A DNA stretch of 64,000 nt from Taxawa tesnikishii (nom. ined.) (Eukaryota; Ascomycota; Dothideomycetes; Dothideales). The stretch lies in the NCBI GenBank assembly GCA_030247885.1, contig JAPDRO010000009.1, forward strand, positions 744,001-808,000, in the 5' to 3' direction. The notes beneath the pieces are model-generated. The model ran no database searches, was not told the origin of the DNA, and saw nothing but the letters and a program-made list of their open reading frames with translations. The translations under genes and the position numbers were made by a program. Shown piece by piece: positions 33,927 to 44,931 of the stretch. Every line of letters begins with the position of its first letter. Position 1 is the first letter of the stretch.

Positions 33927-33973
33927 AGAGAGAGAGGGAGAGAGAGAGGGAGGGAGGGAGGGAGGGAGAGAGA
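33925..33973. repeat. GA/GGGA simple repeat
   Basis: A purine-only tract of (GA)n and (GGGA)n directly after the stop codon of the long disordered gene, in its 3' untranslated region. On the opposite strand it reads as Ser/Leu low complexity and creates false open frames. Confidence 0.9.
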
Positions 33974-34501
33974 TTGCGACGCTCGTGTAACGAGAGATAG
34001 CAAATGCTGCACTGGAAAACGGCATGGGAGGGGGGTGGTAATGTGTAATTTTCCTCTTTTTGCGAAAATCTGATCTGTAATAAAAGCTCCCATTGCCGAT
34101 TGGTTGAGCGCTTTGGAGATGGGCCAGATGGGGGGGGCAACGATACCAAGTTTATTCCTTTCTGCATAAGAAGGTGGGCGGAATAGAGAGATTGCTAGAT
34201 ACAATCTATTCAACAAGATATTGCGGCAAGGTTCAGCTCAGAGTGACCCAGGCATGTGGGCAAGTGTGGTCAAGGACGGATGCTGCAGGTTTCAAGTGTC
34301 GGCAGTAAGTGATATGCAGTATCCTGAACAGCTCGTCGGCTTGGCGGTCGGACGATGTTTTCGGTACCACGTATCATGGAGTATTCTGAGTCCAATGGTG
34401 TCTTGCAACATGGATTGTGCTCTCCACGCTCGGTGAGGACAGCGAGCAAAATGAATGCATACGATTTTACCATTGATTCACTGAAGCAAAAGTGAAAGTC
34501 A
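33974..34501. other. Intergenic before tRNA
   Basis: A 528-bp stretch with long G tracts (a G run of eight at 34130-34137). No gene is seen. Confidence 0.6.
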
Positions 34502-34593
34502 CTCTCCCTCGGGGAATCGAACCCCGGTCTCCCGCGCTTGATATGAGACATGCTGATGACAAGCGGAAATCATGACCACTAGACCAAGGAAGA
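34502..34593 (-). tRNA. tRNA-Asp (GTC) with a 20-nt intron
   Basis: The minus strand folds as a 72-nt mature tRNA. The acceptor stem TCTTCCT pairs with AGGGAGA, including one G-U. The D arm carries the A-box-like GTCTAGTGGT. The anticodon arm is TCCGC-TTGTCA...C-GCGGG with anticodon GTC, and the T arm is CGGGG-TTCGATT-CCCCG with a perfect B box. A 20-nt intron lies one base 3' of the anticodon (TCAGCATGTCTCATATCAAG), the canonical position 37/38. The discriminator base is G. The GTC anticodon and G discriminator fit Asp. Confidence 0.93.
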
Positions 34594-35792
34594 ATTTGAT
34601 GTTGTACACCACTTGGGATGTTTGGCGTTGCGGGATGTTTCGTATATGATCCTCGCGTCTAAGAACCCCTGTTTAAGTGACCGTAGGGACTACAAAAGCA
34701 GAACGTTCAGCAACGAGGATTCCCACACCGTCACCGATTGTAGTACTAGCTCGCCGGTCGACTGCTTATGTGTGGCAGAGCGAACGGAATGCCCAGTTCT
34801 CAGCCGCCTATGGCCGAACGTGGAAGGTGCGGCATATTTGAGGAGTTCTGTAGTTTCGGTGATGGAAGGAAAGATGGGTCTGCAAGATGAAGGTAGGAAG
34901 AGGAACCAAGGAGAACGAGGTCAGAATACCTCGGGCAACTAAGAGGCGGGGTCGAAGTAAGGTTATACGTGGCGCGGGCCGTCGTGTGCGACAACAAGAG
35001 CTCGAGCGAAAGCGTTCTGCTGTTCGTGCATGTTCTGGATGTCGAGGGTGTTAAGGGGAGTACATGCACGAGGTACCACCAGGCGAGAGGCGTAAGACTT
35101 GCCAATCGGAAAATCCTCCGACGCCGGTAGCCAGTGCTTTGATCGCAATCTTGGCAGATGTTCGTCTCGATGGGTTCCGCACTCAGATAGAACAGCGGTG
35201 CAAGCAGTTGGTCATGCATCCGTTGGCGTCCTTGCCCCTTCTCGAGAAAAAAAGAATAAAAAATCGATGTAGAGAGACGGGAAGCAGGTGAGGTGGTGTG
35301 TCGGCTAAGTTATCGGTGCTTGGGCGAACAAGCTGGGCGATAGAGGGCCAGAAGATCTGGGATCGAAAGGCGGAGATTGATGTGCTGCTGTGCCGCGTGG
35401 TCGGGTGCTTTTTCGCGCGGAAGGATTGCGCTTGTTTGACGCCCGAATGCGACGTTATGTACATGAACATGAGCACAGAAGGTTGTGTGGTAAAGGATAA
35501 GGGTTGTTTGTGATATGATACTCAAAGGCAACCTTTGCAGGGGCGGTGGAATTGAGGCTCTTGAAGAGAGTTGGAGCTCTTGCACATGCGATTTGGGGAG
35601 GGTCTGAAGCTTGCAGCCACAGTTCGGGATTCTCACCAAAGGGTCTCTCCATCATGCGGACATGGATGAACATGCCGTCATCCCGAGCCGTGCATCGTGC
35701 CAGACACGGGCCAGTGACGCACGCGAAGTGGCCAATGGGAGACGCGTACGAGTGACGATCGCTGCGGCGAGCTGCTTGGGGTTCGCGACGCT

Positions 35793-35836
35793 TGCCTGCC
35801 TGCCTGCTGCCTGCCTGCCTGCCTGCCTGCCTGCCC
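35793..35836. repeat. TGCC tetranucleotide repeat
   Basis: About ten TGCC units with one 3-base interruption, roughly 250-300 bp upstream of the next start codon. Confidence 0.9.
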
Positions 35837-36027
35837 GTCACCTCCCTCGAACAAAACCTTCACCAGCCACGGGTACCATTCAGAGCACAAAGGTACTTTC
35901 AGCTGCAGAAAAGTCATCCGCATTCCAACAGCGGGGTCAAGGCAGCTACCGAAAGAGCGAAGAGAGTCTGCTCCCTCTCGTTACCCTCCCTTCTCTACCT
36001 GCAGCTGCGGTAGACTTTCTTTCTCCA

Positions 36028-36045
36028 ACATACATACATACATAC
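36028..36045. repeat. ACAT tetranucleotide repeat
   Basis: Four to five ACAT/CATA units in the presumed 5' leader, about 45 bp upstream of the ATG at 36089. Confidence 0.85.
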
Positions 36046-36088
36046 CTCCTACCCGGACCCAGCTGTCAAGTACCTTTAACTAGACGAC

Positions 36089-37809
36089 ATGGTCTCGCTT
36101 TGGGGCAGCAACAAGAACGGGGACGAAGACCAGCAGGATGGCCAGAGCACTCCCAGAGACACTGAGAGTGGAAGAGCAGGCCCTCCTCCATCCAGAAGAG
36201 AGTACCAGCGCCGCGAGCAGGAGGCAGACGAGCGGACGAGGCTGCTGCCAGCCAACCCTCGTCCACCACACCGTGATGGCTACCTCGACCCGGACGACCC
36301 AGCTGCAAGTCCAAACCACCACGCGTCGCTGTACAGTGTCAACTAACAAGTCGCAGGTATCTCCGTACAACCTCTGGACCGTCCGCTTCCTTCGCTATCT
36401 GACCATCCTCTTCCTCGTCATCAACTTCCTCTGGTGGGTGCTGCTCCTCGTCAGCATCTTCGTCTCTCCACCAGGTCTGCACACCCGCGGCTCCGGCTTC
36501 TTCGACTTCTCCTACACCACCCTGACGGCCGGCAACCTGCTCGTCGCCATCCTGTTCTTCGCTACTCCCTCCAAGGCCATGCGCATCTCTGGCGCCATCA
36601 TCGCCGTATTCCTGCTCATCGACTTCATCATCATCATGGCCGTTGGCAGGATCAGGATGGAGGAAGGATGGCCGGGCATCGCCTCGGTTGCCTGGGCCAC
36701 ACTCATGGCAGCTTGGTGCATTCTCGTCGACCGCGTCGTGGCCTGGGGCAAGAAGGAAGAGGAGGAGCGTCTCACCGGTCGTGAGGAGACTCGCCGCACC
36801 CTCAAGGAATGGTCCGCCGTGCTTGTTGCGACCATCATCTTGGTTGCCTACGCCATCGTTACCGTTCTTCTGACTGCAACTCTGATCATCCGCGCCCGCG
36901 ACTCGACCCTCGAGTACGACGGTAGCCGCATCTTCGTCGACGGTGACAAGTACCAAGTTCACCTGGCATGCATCGGCAACGTCACCTACAACGCCGAGGG
37001 CAACCCGAACCCGACCATGATCCTGGAAGCCGGCGAGAACCCGTCCGAGTACGACTTCGAGCACTGGGCCTACTCCGCGTACCAGAACGGCACCATCGAC
37101 CGCTACTGCTACTGGGATCGTCCGGGTTACGGCTGGTCCGACAACGCGCCCTCTCCCCACAGCGCTGGCATGTCGGCCGACGCCCTCTCCGAAGCCCTTG
37201 CCATCGAGGGCGAGGAGGGTCCATGGATCCTCGTCTCGGCCGGCTACGGCTCCATCGTCTCGCGCATCTTCTCCGCCCGCCACGTCCGCAACATCGCCGG
37301 CATGATGCTGATCGATCCCCTGCACGAGGACCTTCTCCACCGCATCTCATCCCCCGGCCGCGGCTTCATCCTCTGGGGCTGGGGCGTCCTCTCCCCTCGG
37401 CATCCAGCGCATCCTGGGCGCCATCTTCAACGGCCGCACCCGCGAAGACCGCGTTTACGGCCGCTCCGCCCACCAGGGCGGCAAGTTCATCAAGGCCCAG
37501 CTGCAGGAGAACCTGGTCGCCGACAGCCTGACCAAGAACGAGGTCGTCAGCGCCAGGAACATCCAGAGCCCCAATGTTCCGCTCGTTGTCATCTCGAGCG
37601 CCATCAGCAACCGTAGGGACAGCGAGTGGGAGCGCAAACAGCGCGATCTGACCAAGTTGACCGACAACCTGCTGAGCTGGGACGTTGTCAGCAAGGCTCC
37701 GCATGAGGTCTGGCACACCTTGGATGGAAGAAAGGTCATGGAGAAGAGGTTGAAGGACCTGGTCGATGCCGGATACAATGCTGTCTCCGTTGCTGACGAG
37801 GAACTCTAG
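36089..37809 (+). CDS. Multispanning membrane protein with an alpha/beta-hydrolase-like domain
   Basis: Exon 1 is 36089-36304 (MVSLWGSNKNGDEDQQDG...), acidic and disordered, with a DERTRLLP motif as in endomembrane-sorted proteins. Exon 2 starts at 36357 with VSPYNLWTVRFLRY. Only a GC-AG intron (GCAAGT...CTAAC...CGCAG, 36305-36356) gives the right frame. About four to five transmembrane segments follow (residues about 80-265). Then comes an alpha/beta-hydrolase-like part: YCYWDRPGYGWSDN, WILVSAGYGSIVSRIF, IDPLHEDLL. The nucleophile position appears to be Gly. A frame switch at CCCC 37393-37396 (two bases short) lies within LSP-LG; the frame then runs cleanly to TAG at 37807-37809. Fungal homologues are often labelled mitochondrial integral membrane protein, without proof. 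Confidence 0.75.
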
Positions 37810-38304
37810 AGACACTTGCCTTGTCGACCAGACGCCGGAGTGGAACGTTGGGGGTTGGTAATGAACGATGGGATGAGGGGATGGTTGGGAACGATGGATG
37901 ACGATGTCTAATGCTTGTGCATACGCTAGCTTTTTACTCGTGGCTTCTGGCTTTTTCCATCATCTCTTTCTTACAGCGAAACATACCTGGCGCGAATCTA
38001 GCCGTGTGCCAACACTCAATAGAGGACTAACTTTCCTAACATGCGCTCCCCACGCTTCCGTGCAGCTCGGAGGCCCATTGACGCCGTTCCTTGCAAAAAT
38101 TCCCCAGGCTTCCCAGCTTGATTGAGTGCCTCAAGTTGTGCCGCTACCAACAACATCCGTTTCTCTTCGAACCAGAATCCGGCTACCGACATTCCCTAAC
38201 GTCTGATGAGCGACTTGCGGGACTGCTTGATCACCTTCGCAGGCAGCCCAGACGGAGGCTCGTCAGCCCGGCAATCCGATGCTTGCAATCGGGACGAGTC
38301 ATGC
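37810..38304. other. Intergenic between convergent genes
   Basis: A 495-bp stretch holding two 3' untranslated regions. Nothing recognisable. Confidence 0.6.
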
Positions 38305-39516
38305 TCATATCCAATCCACCGACCATGTGTTCTGCTTCCTCCTAAACGGCACCACCTCCACACTTCCGTCCTTACTGGCGAACAACTCTTCAATGACCGC
38401 TCCCTTTTTCCTCAGCACAATCTTTTCTCCTCCTCCTCCTTCTCCTCTTCCTCCCTCCTCAATACCGTAGAACTTTCTTCCGAACCCGCTCAAGTACCCC
38501 CGGATCTTCTCTTCTGTCACGTCGTCTTCTTTCAGCACCCCTTCTCGACCGCCTGCTCGAGCGCATCGATGAAATACGCGGCGGCGTACGGCTGGGTGAA
38601 GACACCTGCTGCGACCTTGTCTCCGCCACGTTTCGAGGTGGCCGGGTGCGGTGCGCTGTCGGTGCCGAGGAAGAACTTGGGGTTGCCGGATACGGCGGCG
38701 CGGAGGAGGGCGCGTCGGTCCGATGGTAGCTTGGCTACGGGCTTGCAAAAGCAGTGTGGGTCGCCGGCCCAGTCGTCTACGATGAGGAACTTGAAGGGTG
38801 ATGATGTTAGTGCCCGGTGTCGGCGAAAGAGGTTGGAGAACAGGGAATGTTACCAGGTGATGCACCGTCAGTGTCGCCGCGACGGTGGGTCCGCAGCTCT
38901 TGACTGCTTCCACGGCGGCCGCGGTGGTGCAGTGCTCGAGCACAATGCGCAGCTTGGGGAAGCGTTTGTGGAGTTCCTTGAGTGTAGGCAGAAACGCCTC
39001 TTCGGCGTTGAGCACTGTGATATCCTGTCCTGATGGAGATTCGCCATGCAGGTTGAGGATCATGTTCTGCCTTTCCATCTCCTCGAACACCGGGTAGAAT
39101 TGCTCGTACGAGACGACGCCAGAGTCCGAGTTCGTCGTCACGCCGGCGGGATAAGACTTGACGTTCAGGATCCCCGCCGCGCGCGCGTCTTTGATCGTTT
39201 GAGGTGTGATGTCGGGATGGAGGTAGAGGCTCATCTGGTATACTGTAAGCCTCCCATAGCATCATCCCGAACGGCGTTGTCTCGACCGCACCAGAAATCG
39301 GACGTTGGGTTCAATGGCTTCGAGGCTGTTCTTGTATTCGAGAGCATGCGGGACAGTCTTGACGGGAGGAACGAGGTTCGGCATGACCATGACCGTGTTC
39401 ACGCCGCCCTTGCGGATCATAGGAGTGACCAGCTCGCACATTGTCGAGCTGCGAAGATGAACATGTGCATCGAAGGCTCCGGGGAGCTCGATGCCATTGA
39501 GCTTGTCCAGTACCAT
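38305..39516 (-). CDS. Dihydroorotase (PyrC/URA4 type)
   Basis: Exons 39292-39516, 38854-39234 and 38305-38789; introns of 57 nt (GTGCGG...CAG) and 64 nt (GTAACA...CACTAAC...CAAG); about 383 residues. It matches monofunctional class II dihydroorotases: metal-binding [10 protein letters not shown] (residues 15-24), [27 protein letters not shown], then [28 protein letters not shown] and [13 protein letters not shown]. The enzyme closes carbamoyl-aspartate to dihydroorotate in pyrimidine synthesis. A single frame break at CCCC 38538-38541 (coding GGGG where GGGGG fits, VEKG|VLKEDD) separates catalytic and C-terminal parts. As this is normally essential for uridine prototrophy, a base error is more likely than a dead gene. 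Confidence 0.92.
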
Positions 39517-40234
39517 GGTTGGGTCTATGACAAGAAGAGGGCTTCCCTAAAAACTCACTGCTCTCTATGACTTTGATTGCTTGAACGGATAGATTGATCA
39601 GTGTCGAAAAGTTAGAGCAACCGGTTCAAGCGGGGTGTGACAGGATAGACTTGTCCTTGTCCCGCAGCCGCGGTGGATCTGTTTCTCCGCAATCCGAACG
39701 ACGCTTGTCCACCTCCGGCTAGAACCGCATGCGGCTAGTGACGCATGGCGCGGCTTTGTCTTCGCGTTTCTCCTAAAGCGCGTTCTTTCACATGTGAAGC
39801 AATCAAAGCAAATTGTACCTTCACATTAATGTCATGTCTACAGCGGACACTCCGTTGGCTATCTTTCTTCTCTCATTCGCGTTCGTTCTGCGTCGCATGT
39901 ACAGGACCACGTACGAAAATTGACACACTCGACTGCTCCGTGCTCCCCATCATTCGCCGACAATATCATCCACCTACTATTCACTCAATAGGAGGACAAT
40001 ATTTTCAATTTCTCATTCACTCAATAGAAGTTGCTGATTGTCAGGACCGTTGTTGTCGCTCAGCCCGTATATACGGCCTCGATCGCTCTTCCGACTCTTC
40101 TTCCTTTCATACGTACCACATCACCGCATCCTGTACTCCCAACCAGAACTCTTCCTTCTTCCGCTCGCTGGTCAAGCCGCTTACATACCAACCCAACCAA
40201 CTTACGACAGCCACCGCCGCGCCTCCAATCCACA
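39517..40234. other. Divergent promoter region with a 13-bp direct repeat
   Basis: A 718-bp stretch between divergent start codons. ATTCACTCAATAG occurs at 39979-39991 and 40015-40027, 36 bp apart. The 3' half is C/T-rich, as in a leader of the coiled-coil gene. No gene is seen. Confidence 0.55.
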
Positions 40235-41701
40235 ATGTCTCAACCACCAAAGACCACGTCCAACCCCGAGCTCGCCAAGACTGAACTGACCAAGGTCGAG
40301 CTCGCCAACGCCGAGGAGCAGCTGAGCAACGACGAGTTGCGCAAATCAATCTCCAAGATCACCGCCGAGAAGAAACAGGCCGATGCCGAGAACATCAAAC
40401 AGTTCAATGAGCTCGCAGAGGCGAAGGCCGAGATCGAACGACTCCAGAAACAAATCGAGGGGAAAGATGCCGCCATCAGAAGAAGAAACAGGGAGTACGA
40501 TGACCTTGATGAGGAGAAGGAAGAACTTCAGAAGCAGGTCGCCCAGTTTTACCTCGACCGTGAAGAACGCCGTGGGGAAATGAGAGAGCTGAAACAATTC
40601 GCCAAGGAGACCGCCGAAGAGAACAATCGTCTCAAGCAAGAGAAGGTGGATCGCACAAAGGAGAAGAACGAGCAGTTCAAGGGCTTCGTCGACAGATTGG
40701 CAGAGGCGGAAACCGAGAGGGAAGCTCTCCTTGCGGAGAAGGAGGAATGGCGCCAGCTCGCGCAATCCCACGAAGATATGGCTACGCAACTCAGCACAGT
40801 GGAGGAGCGTCTGAACGAGCTGAACACCGTCCTAGACGAGCACCATCAGGCCGGCAGAGACATCACCCCCGACGAGTTCCGACGATTCCTCCAGCTTGCC
40901 AACGACAACGCCCACAGTGGCGAAGAACACAGCCGCGAGGGCTCGCCGGAAGCGACGGCGCAACCTGGAAGAGGCGCTCAGCGTGATCGCCAACAGAGCA
41001 TGACTCAAGAAGGCGTTACCGACGACCAGTTCCAGAGTCCAGAAAACCAGGCTGCGGAGGAGGAGCTTGCTGCGCGTGCTGAGGATCTGGGCAAGAGAGA
41101 GAAAGATGCTGACGTGAGAGCGCGAGAGCTCCTGTTGAGAGAGCAAGGGGTCCGGGCAAGGGAGCGAGAGGTGCAACGCAGACAGCAAGCGGTTCAGGAA
41201 CGAGAGGATGAGGTGGAGAGAACGCACCAGAGCAACCTCGACGAGGCGAGGAGGGTCCAGGCCAACGTTGACAGTGCCGTCGAGGGCTTGAAGAGCCACC
41301 AGAAGGGTTTGAGTGCCAAGTCCAAGCTCCAGGACGAGAGGCAGGCGAAGCTGGATGAGAGAGAGGAGAGGCTGAAGAGACAGAGCGAAGAGATTCGCCG
41401 TCGGCCCACCCGCTCGAGCGGCGTCCAAACCGACATCGTCAAGCCGGCTCTCCCATCCACTACCGTGCTGCTTTGGTCCCTGGTCGTATTCGTACTCGGC
41501 CTCATCAGCTTCCTGGCCTTCACTTACGAGGCCTACTCCGAGCGGGTGGAGCGGGCCATCTGGCTCGCGGCCAACGAGGAGAGTCGTCTAGCCTTGCTGA
41601 GCCTTCGGGACGGAGCGTTGTCGGTTGGAGGGCGAGCGTTCGCACAGCTGCTTTTCAACGCGGAGAGGTTGCTTGGAATCGAGAAGGGTCTGTCCTGCTA
41701 A
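40235..41701 (+). CDS. Coiled-coil protein with a C-terminal membrane anchor
   Basis: Single exon, 488 residues from the ATG at 40235 (MSQPPKTTSNPELAK). Residues about 25-215 are a long heptad-repeat coiled coil (AEIERLQKQIEGKDAAIRRR and similar). A linker with Ser/Pro follows, and a second coiled coil runs at about 270-405. A transmembrane segment lies at about 415-440 (VLLWSLVVFVLGLISFLAF), followed by a roughly 45-residue tail. There is no signal peptide, so the long N-terminal part should face the cytosol, like tethers of the Golgi, ER or nuclear envelope. I do not recognise an orthologue. Many Glu/Arg repeats make chance homology to myosin or golgin likely in searches. Confidence 0.75.
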   Translation: MSQPPKTTSNPELAKTELTKVELANAEEQLSNDELRKSISKITAEKKQADAENIKQFNELAEAKAEIERLQKQIEGKDAAIRRRNREYDDLDEEKEELQKQVAQFYLDREERRGEMRELKQFAKETAEENNRLKQEKVDRTKEKNEQFKGFVDRLAEAETEREALLAEKEEWRQLAQSHEDMATQLSTVEERLNELNTVLDEHHQAGRDITPDEFRRFLQLANDNAHSGEEHSREGSPEATAQPGRGAQRDRQQSMTQEGVTDDQFQSPENQAAEEELAARAEDLGKREKDADVRARELLLREQGVRAREREVQRRQQAVQEREDEVERTHQSNLDEARRVQANVDSAVEGLKSHQKGLSAKSKLQDERQAKLDEREERLKRQSEEIRRRPTRSSGVQTDIVKPALPSTTVLLWSLVVFVLGLISFLAFTYEAYSERVERAIWLAANEESRLALLSLRDGALSVGGRAFAQLLFNAERLLGIEKGLSC

Positions 41702-43290
41702 CTGGCCGTATCGGGTTAAGGAGCAAGCAGAGTGGGGGTAGAAACCATGTTCTCAAGTGTTGCTTTTTACTGGAGTTTTGGCATAATACCAAGGCAGATA
41801 CCCGGATGGTTGGGATGGGAATGGATGATTTGAGACATGTTTATGTAGCTTCTGTTGCCCGATGCATACGACGGCCCTCTTTTGCTTCTTGTTGCAGTAC
41901 TCTTATGATTTCGCCGGAACTTGAAACAATCGTGTACGTATAGCAGTGCAGAAATGCAATAGCGTGTGCGACGGGCTGGTGGGTTCTTTGCACACACTGA
42001 CTGCTTAAACGATCCCGCATATTATTGGGCAGTGGTAGAATGTCAAAGGGACGCTTTGAGAGACATGAGAAGTGCGACCAGGCGAATCGGGTGTTGTTCA
42101 CGGTGATGTCTTGGATCGAATTTGACACTTGCGAGCTATGCAACTGCCTGGGGCTAACACGACGCGAAGGGACACAGCGCCGATTCAAGACTGGTATGGT
42201 ATGGCTTGCAGTAGGGTGACTGGCGGTATCCTATTCCATGCTTCCGACGAGGCGACCACGTGAAAACTTGGGTATTGCTTGCTTTCGCTAGCGTGTTTCG
42301 GTTTAGGCCGTTGTTGCTGCCCAACCTGCCACGTCGAGACCCAGCGGCACGCAAACGGAGCCACTGCGCGGTAGAGACGAGCACGCTGCAGCAAACACGA
42401 CGGACGCTTCTGTGCTCTGTTATCCTTCTCCACGGTGCTCCCTGTTCCTTCATTGCTGTATCCCTCCATCGGTGTGCTGAAAGCCCCCATCCATACGTAC
42501 CTATAACGCCAGATCCAACTGCTATTGTAGGTGCATCTCAGGGCTGGGGCTTCCACACCTGTCATTCGACGGAGTCTCTACGCCACAAGGCACGACACCG
42601 CAACGATCGGCAACCCACCATCGTCTCTGTCCTGATTGACCGGTCGGCGGTTTTGCTGGTGGTCTTTTGGTGCGCGCGCGCTGACGTGCAGTCTCGACAA
42701 TCAGAACCCAATCACTGGCCTTTGCTGGTTTTAGCGCTCGGGTCCACGACTGTCACGCTCCTGCCTTCCTGCCCTCCTGCCTGGCCCCGCGCCCTCAACA
42801 GCCCGACCGACTTGGTCTTGCTTCCGTCGACTCGTCCTCGCTTCCACCGACTCTGCTCTGCTCCGCTCCTCTCTGCAAAAATCATTAAGTCGCTGTCGGC
42901 CAGCCATAGATTAAACGCTTTGCGCTGCTGACCGTACCGTTTTGCCTTACACAAGCACTGCGCTCACCCCTGCTTGGAAGCCCTCGCGCCCTTCCGACTC
43001 CCAACCAGCTGCTCCCTAAATATCTCACGCTTCTCACGCTACACGTTACACAGGTGCTACTACCGACACGTTGCTCCCTGGCCATATCTTCCCATCACTT
43101 CCCATTCCGGACATTTGATCGGCCTGACGCATTTCCACTACTTGGACAAACCTTGTTGGCCATTCTCTGCCGGACAGCCTTGCGCATAGCTTGCAACTTT
43201 TGGCCCGTTTCTCCCTTTGCTCTCAAGGACCGTTCAGCTCCTTCCTTCTTGCACTTTCTCAGCTTCTTCTATCTTCAAGCCAACACCACC
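41702..43290. other. Long intergenic region or leader
   Basis: A 1.6-kb stretch. The part from about 42700 to 43290 is strongly C/T-rich with many CTCC/CTTCC stretches, typical of a long fungal 5' leader of the next gene; it may contain unrecognised leader introns. Open frames in it lack signatures. Confidence 0.5.
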
Positions 43291-44592
43291 ATGCCTGGCG
43301 ACCACATATTACGCAACTGGTTCGTGCCTGGGGAAGGCATCGCTAGACAGGTCATCTCTGCAGATATCCAGCGCTACCTCGGAAACGATGCGACCGTACG
43401 CCCTGGCACCAACACAGTAGACGAAGAGGAGGTGTGCATTGGCTTAGTAGGCTCGCCGTCTGCAGTACGATCGCTAATCCCAGTTCAGGTCAGCGGATAC
43501 TGGATACGGGCATACAGAAACCTCACTACCGTAAGAGCTTGACAACGGATATGGCCCCAAGGGTTCGGAACAGGCCCGACTAACCGGCTGATGTGCAGGA
43601 AATGATCAACGACCTGAAGCTAGATTCGACACGATGGGGACAGGAAGTGTCCTCGGGCAGACGAGGTAGTCCGCACGTGCGCGACGAAACATCGTATAGC
43701 CATCCTGACAAGAATGTAGTGGCATATGAGCAATCGAATACCTTCCGGCAGAACAACCGTTTGTATGAACCGGAAAGGAATTCTCCACAACTTGATGCTC
43801 CATTCCATCCTCCACAGAGGCCAGCAGCACCTCCGGATATGGGTTCATTCCAGGATCATCGGTATCCGGACCCACGTTACCCGGATCAGCGCCCGATGGA
43901 TGCCCACATGGACGCCCGCCAGATGTATTCTTCCCAGTCCAGACCGGTCATGACTACAGGATATTCGGAACAGGCCATCTACGCTCCAAGTATGCCCCAG
44001 GCTCCCCAGGATATATCCAGCAGGGTGATTACTATGTTCCACGTCCAGGATACCCCAACGGAGCTCCTCATCCAATCGGTGGTGGCCAACAGTACCCACA
44101 AGGATATCCTCCCGCCGGTGGCTTTCCGGGATCTGTTCCAAGGGATGGGATGAGGGATCCACGCGACATGAGAGACCCCAGGGATCCTAGATACCAGCCG
44201 GACTACCAAGATCCGAGATATGCTTACCCTAGTCCTTCAACAGACTCGATAAATTCGTTACCGCCTAGAGGTCACAATCCGGCAACGAGCTCGCCGCAGA
44301 CTCAGAGGTCGGATCAACCATTGAACTTCTCCGAGCGTTTGCTAACACCATCTAGCGCCACTTATGTGCAATATGATCAGTATGGCCGTCGTAAGTACTC
44401 ATTGGGCTCTCGTGGGTAAAGTTAACGCCAGACTGATGCATGGTCGCATCAGCGTACCCACAAACTGGACCGCCGGAGCCACAGTACCGCTCAGCTCCTC
44501 CTGTGGATCCCTACGGTTCTGGTCGTGGCCGTGGACGTGAGCCTGAGCCTACACCCACTGGAGGCGACGCCCGTAGGCGCCGCATCAATTAA
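43291..44592 (+). CDS. RfeG-like conserved fungal protein
   Basis: Exons 43291-43530, 43599-44390 and 44453-44592; introns of 68 nt (GTAAGA...GCAG, CTAAC) and 62 nt (GTAAGT...TCAG); about 390 residues. The N-terminal 95 residues carry the conserved block NWFVPGEGIARQVISADIQR, YLGNDATVRPGT, GYWIRAYRNLTTEMINDLKL and DSTRWGQE, which I recall from fungal proteins annotated as transcription factor RfeG. The rest is Pro/Tyr/Gln-rich with RDPRDMRDPRDPR repeats and a basic end (GRGRGREPEP, RRRRIN), suggesting RNA or DNA contact. One frame switch at CCCC 44004-44007 (one base short) restores a continuous PPGYIQQGDYYVPRPGYP. The function in vivo is not known to me. Confidence 0.7.
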
Positions 44593-44931
44593 GGTGACGA
44601 TTGGCCACGCTGTTGGATCCTCAACCAGGCATGCCGGAGCTTTCCTTTACCGTTCCGTACGGAGTCCTAGCCAGAAGCTTGCCGTTCGTTAAAGTGTTGT
44701 GCCAGTTCTTGGAAAGTAGAAGTACCAGTCAGTCACGAGTTTGCTGGACTCTTCCAGTCTGTCACAACGTCGATGCTACCCGACTGGGAAATGGAAAAGT
44801 ATCGCGGTCACCTCAACATTCCGGAACAGCTTTGTGACTGAGCCCACTTGGGTAAAGCTTTTTGGAAGTTTCCCCACGAGCCTGGATTGAATCACTCTGC
44901 CGCGCGTCTGTTCTTGTGGTTTTAGTCACAG
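44593..44931. other. Intergenic / 3' region
   Basis: A 339-bp stretch after the RfeG-like stop, probably its 3' untranslated region. Nothing recognisable. Confidence 0.5.

Larger units (their letters stand above)
34594..36088. other. Long intergenic region
   Basis: A 1.5-kb stretch with no recognisable gene. Open frames up to 139 codons are present on the minus strand but lack any family signature. Two simple repeats lie in the last 300 bp (listed separately), in what is probably the promoter and leader of the next gene. Confidence 0.55.

Noticed and set aside
34800-35219. 139-codon minus-strand open frame
   Set aside because: No signature, low-complexity Ser/Thr/Leu composition, no promoter support.
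36138-36356. ATG at 36138 as start of the membrane hydrolase-like protein
   Set aside because: It is read-through of the intron frame. The ATG at 36089 plus the GC-AG intron gives a natural N-terminus.
36339-37340. 333-codon minus-strand open frame opposite the membrane hydrolase-like gene
   Set aside because: It mirrors the strong third-position C bias of the real gene; no family signature.
38206-39033. 275-codon plus-strand open frame opposite dihydroorotase
   Set aside because: It overlaps all of the conserved catalytic exons in antisense and has no signature.
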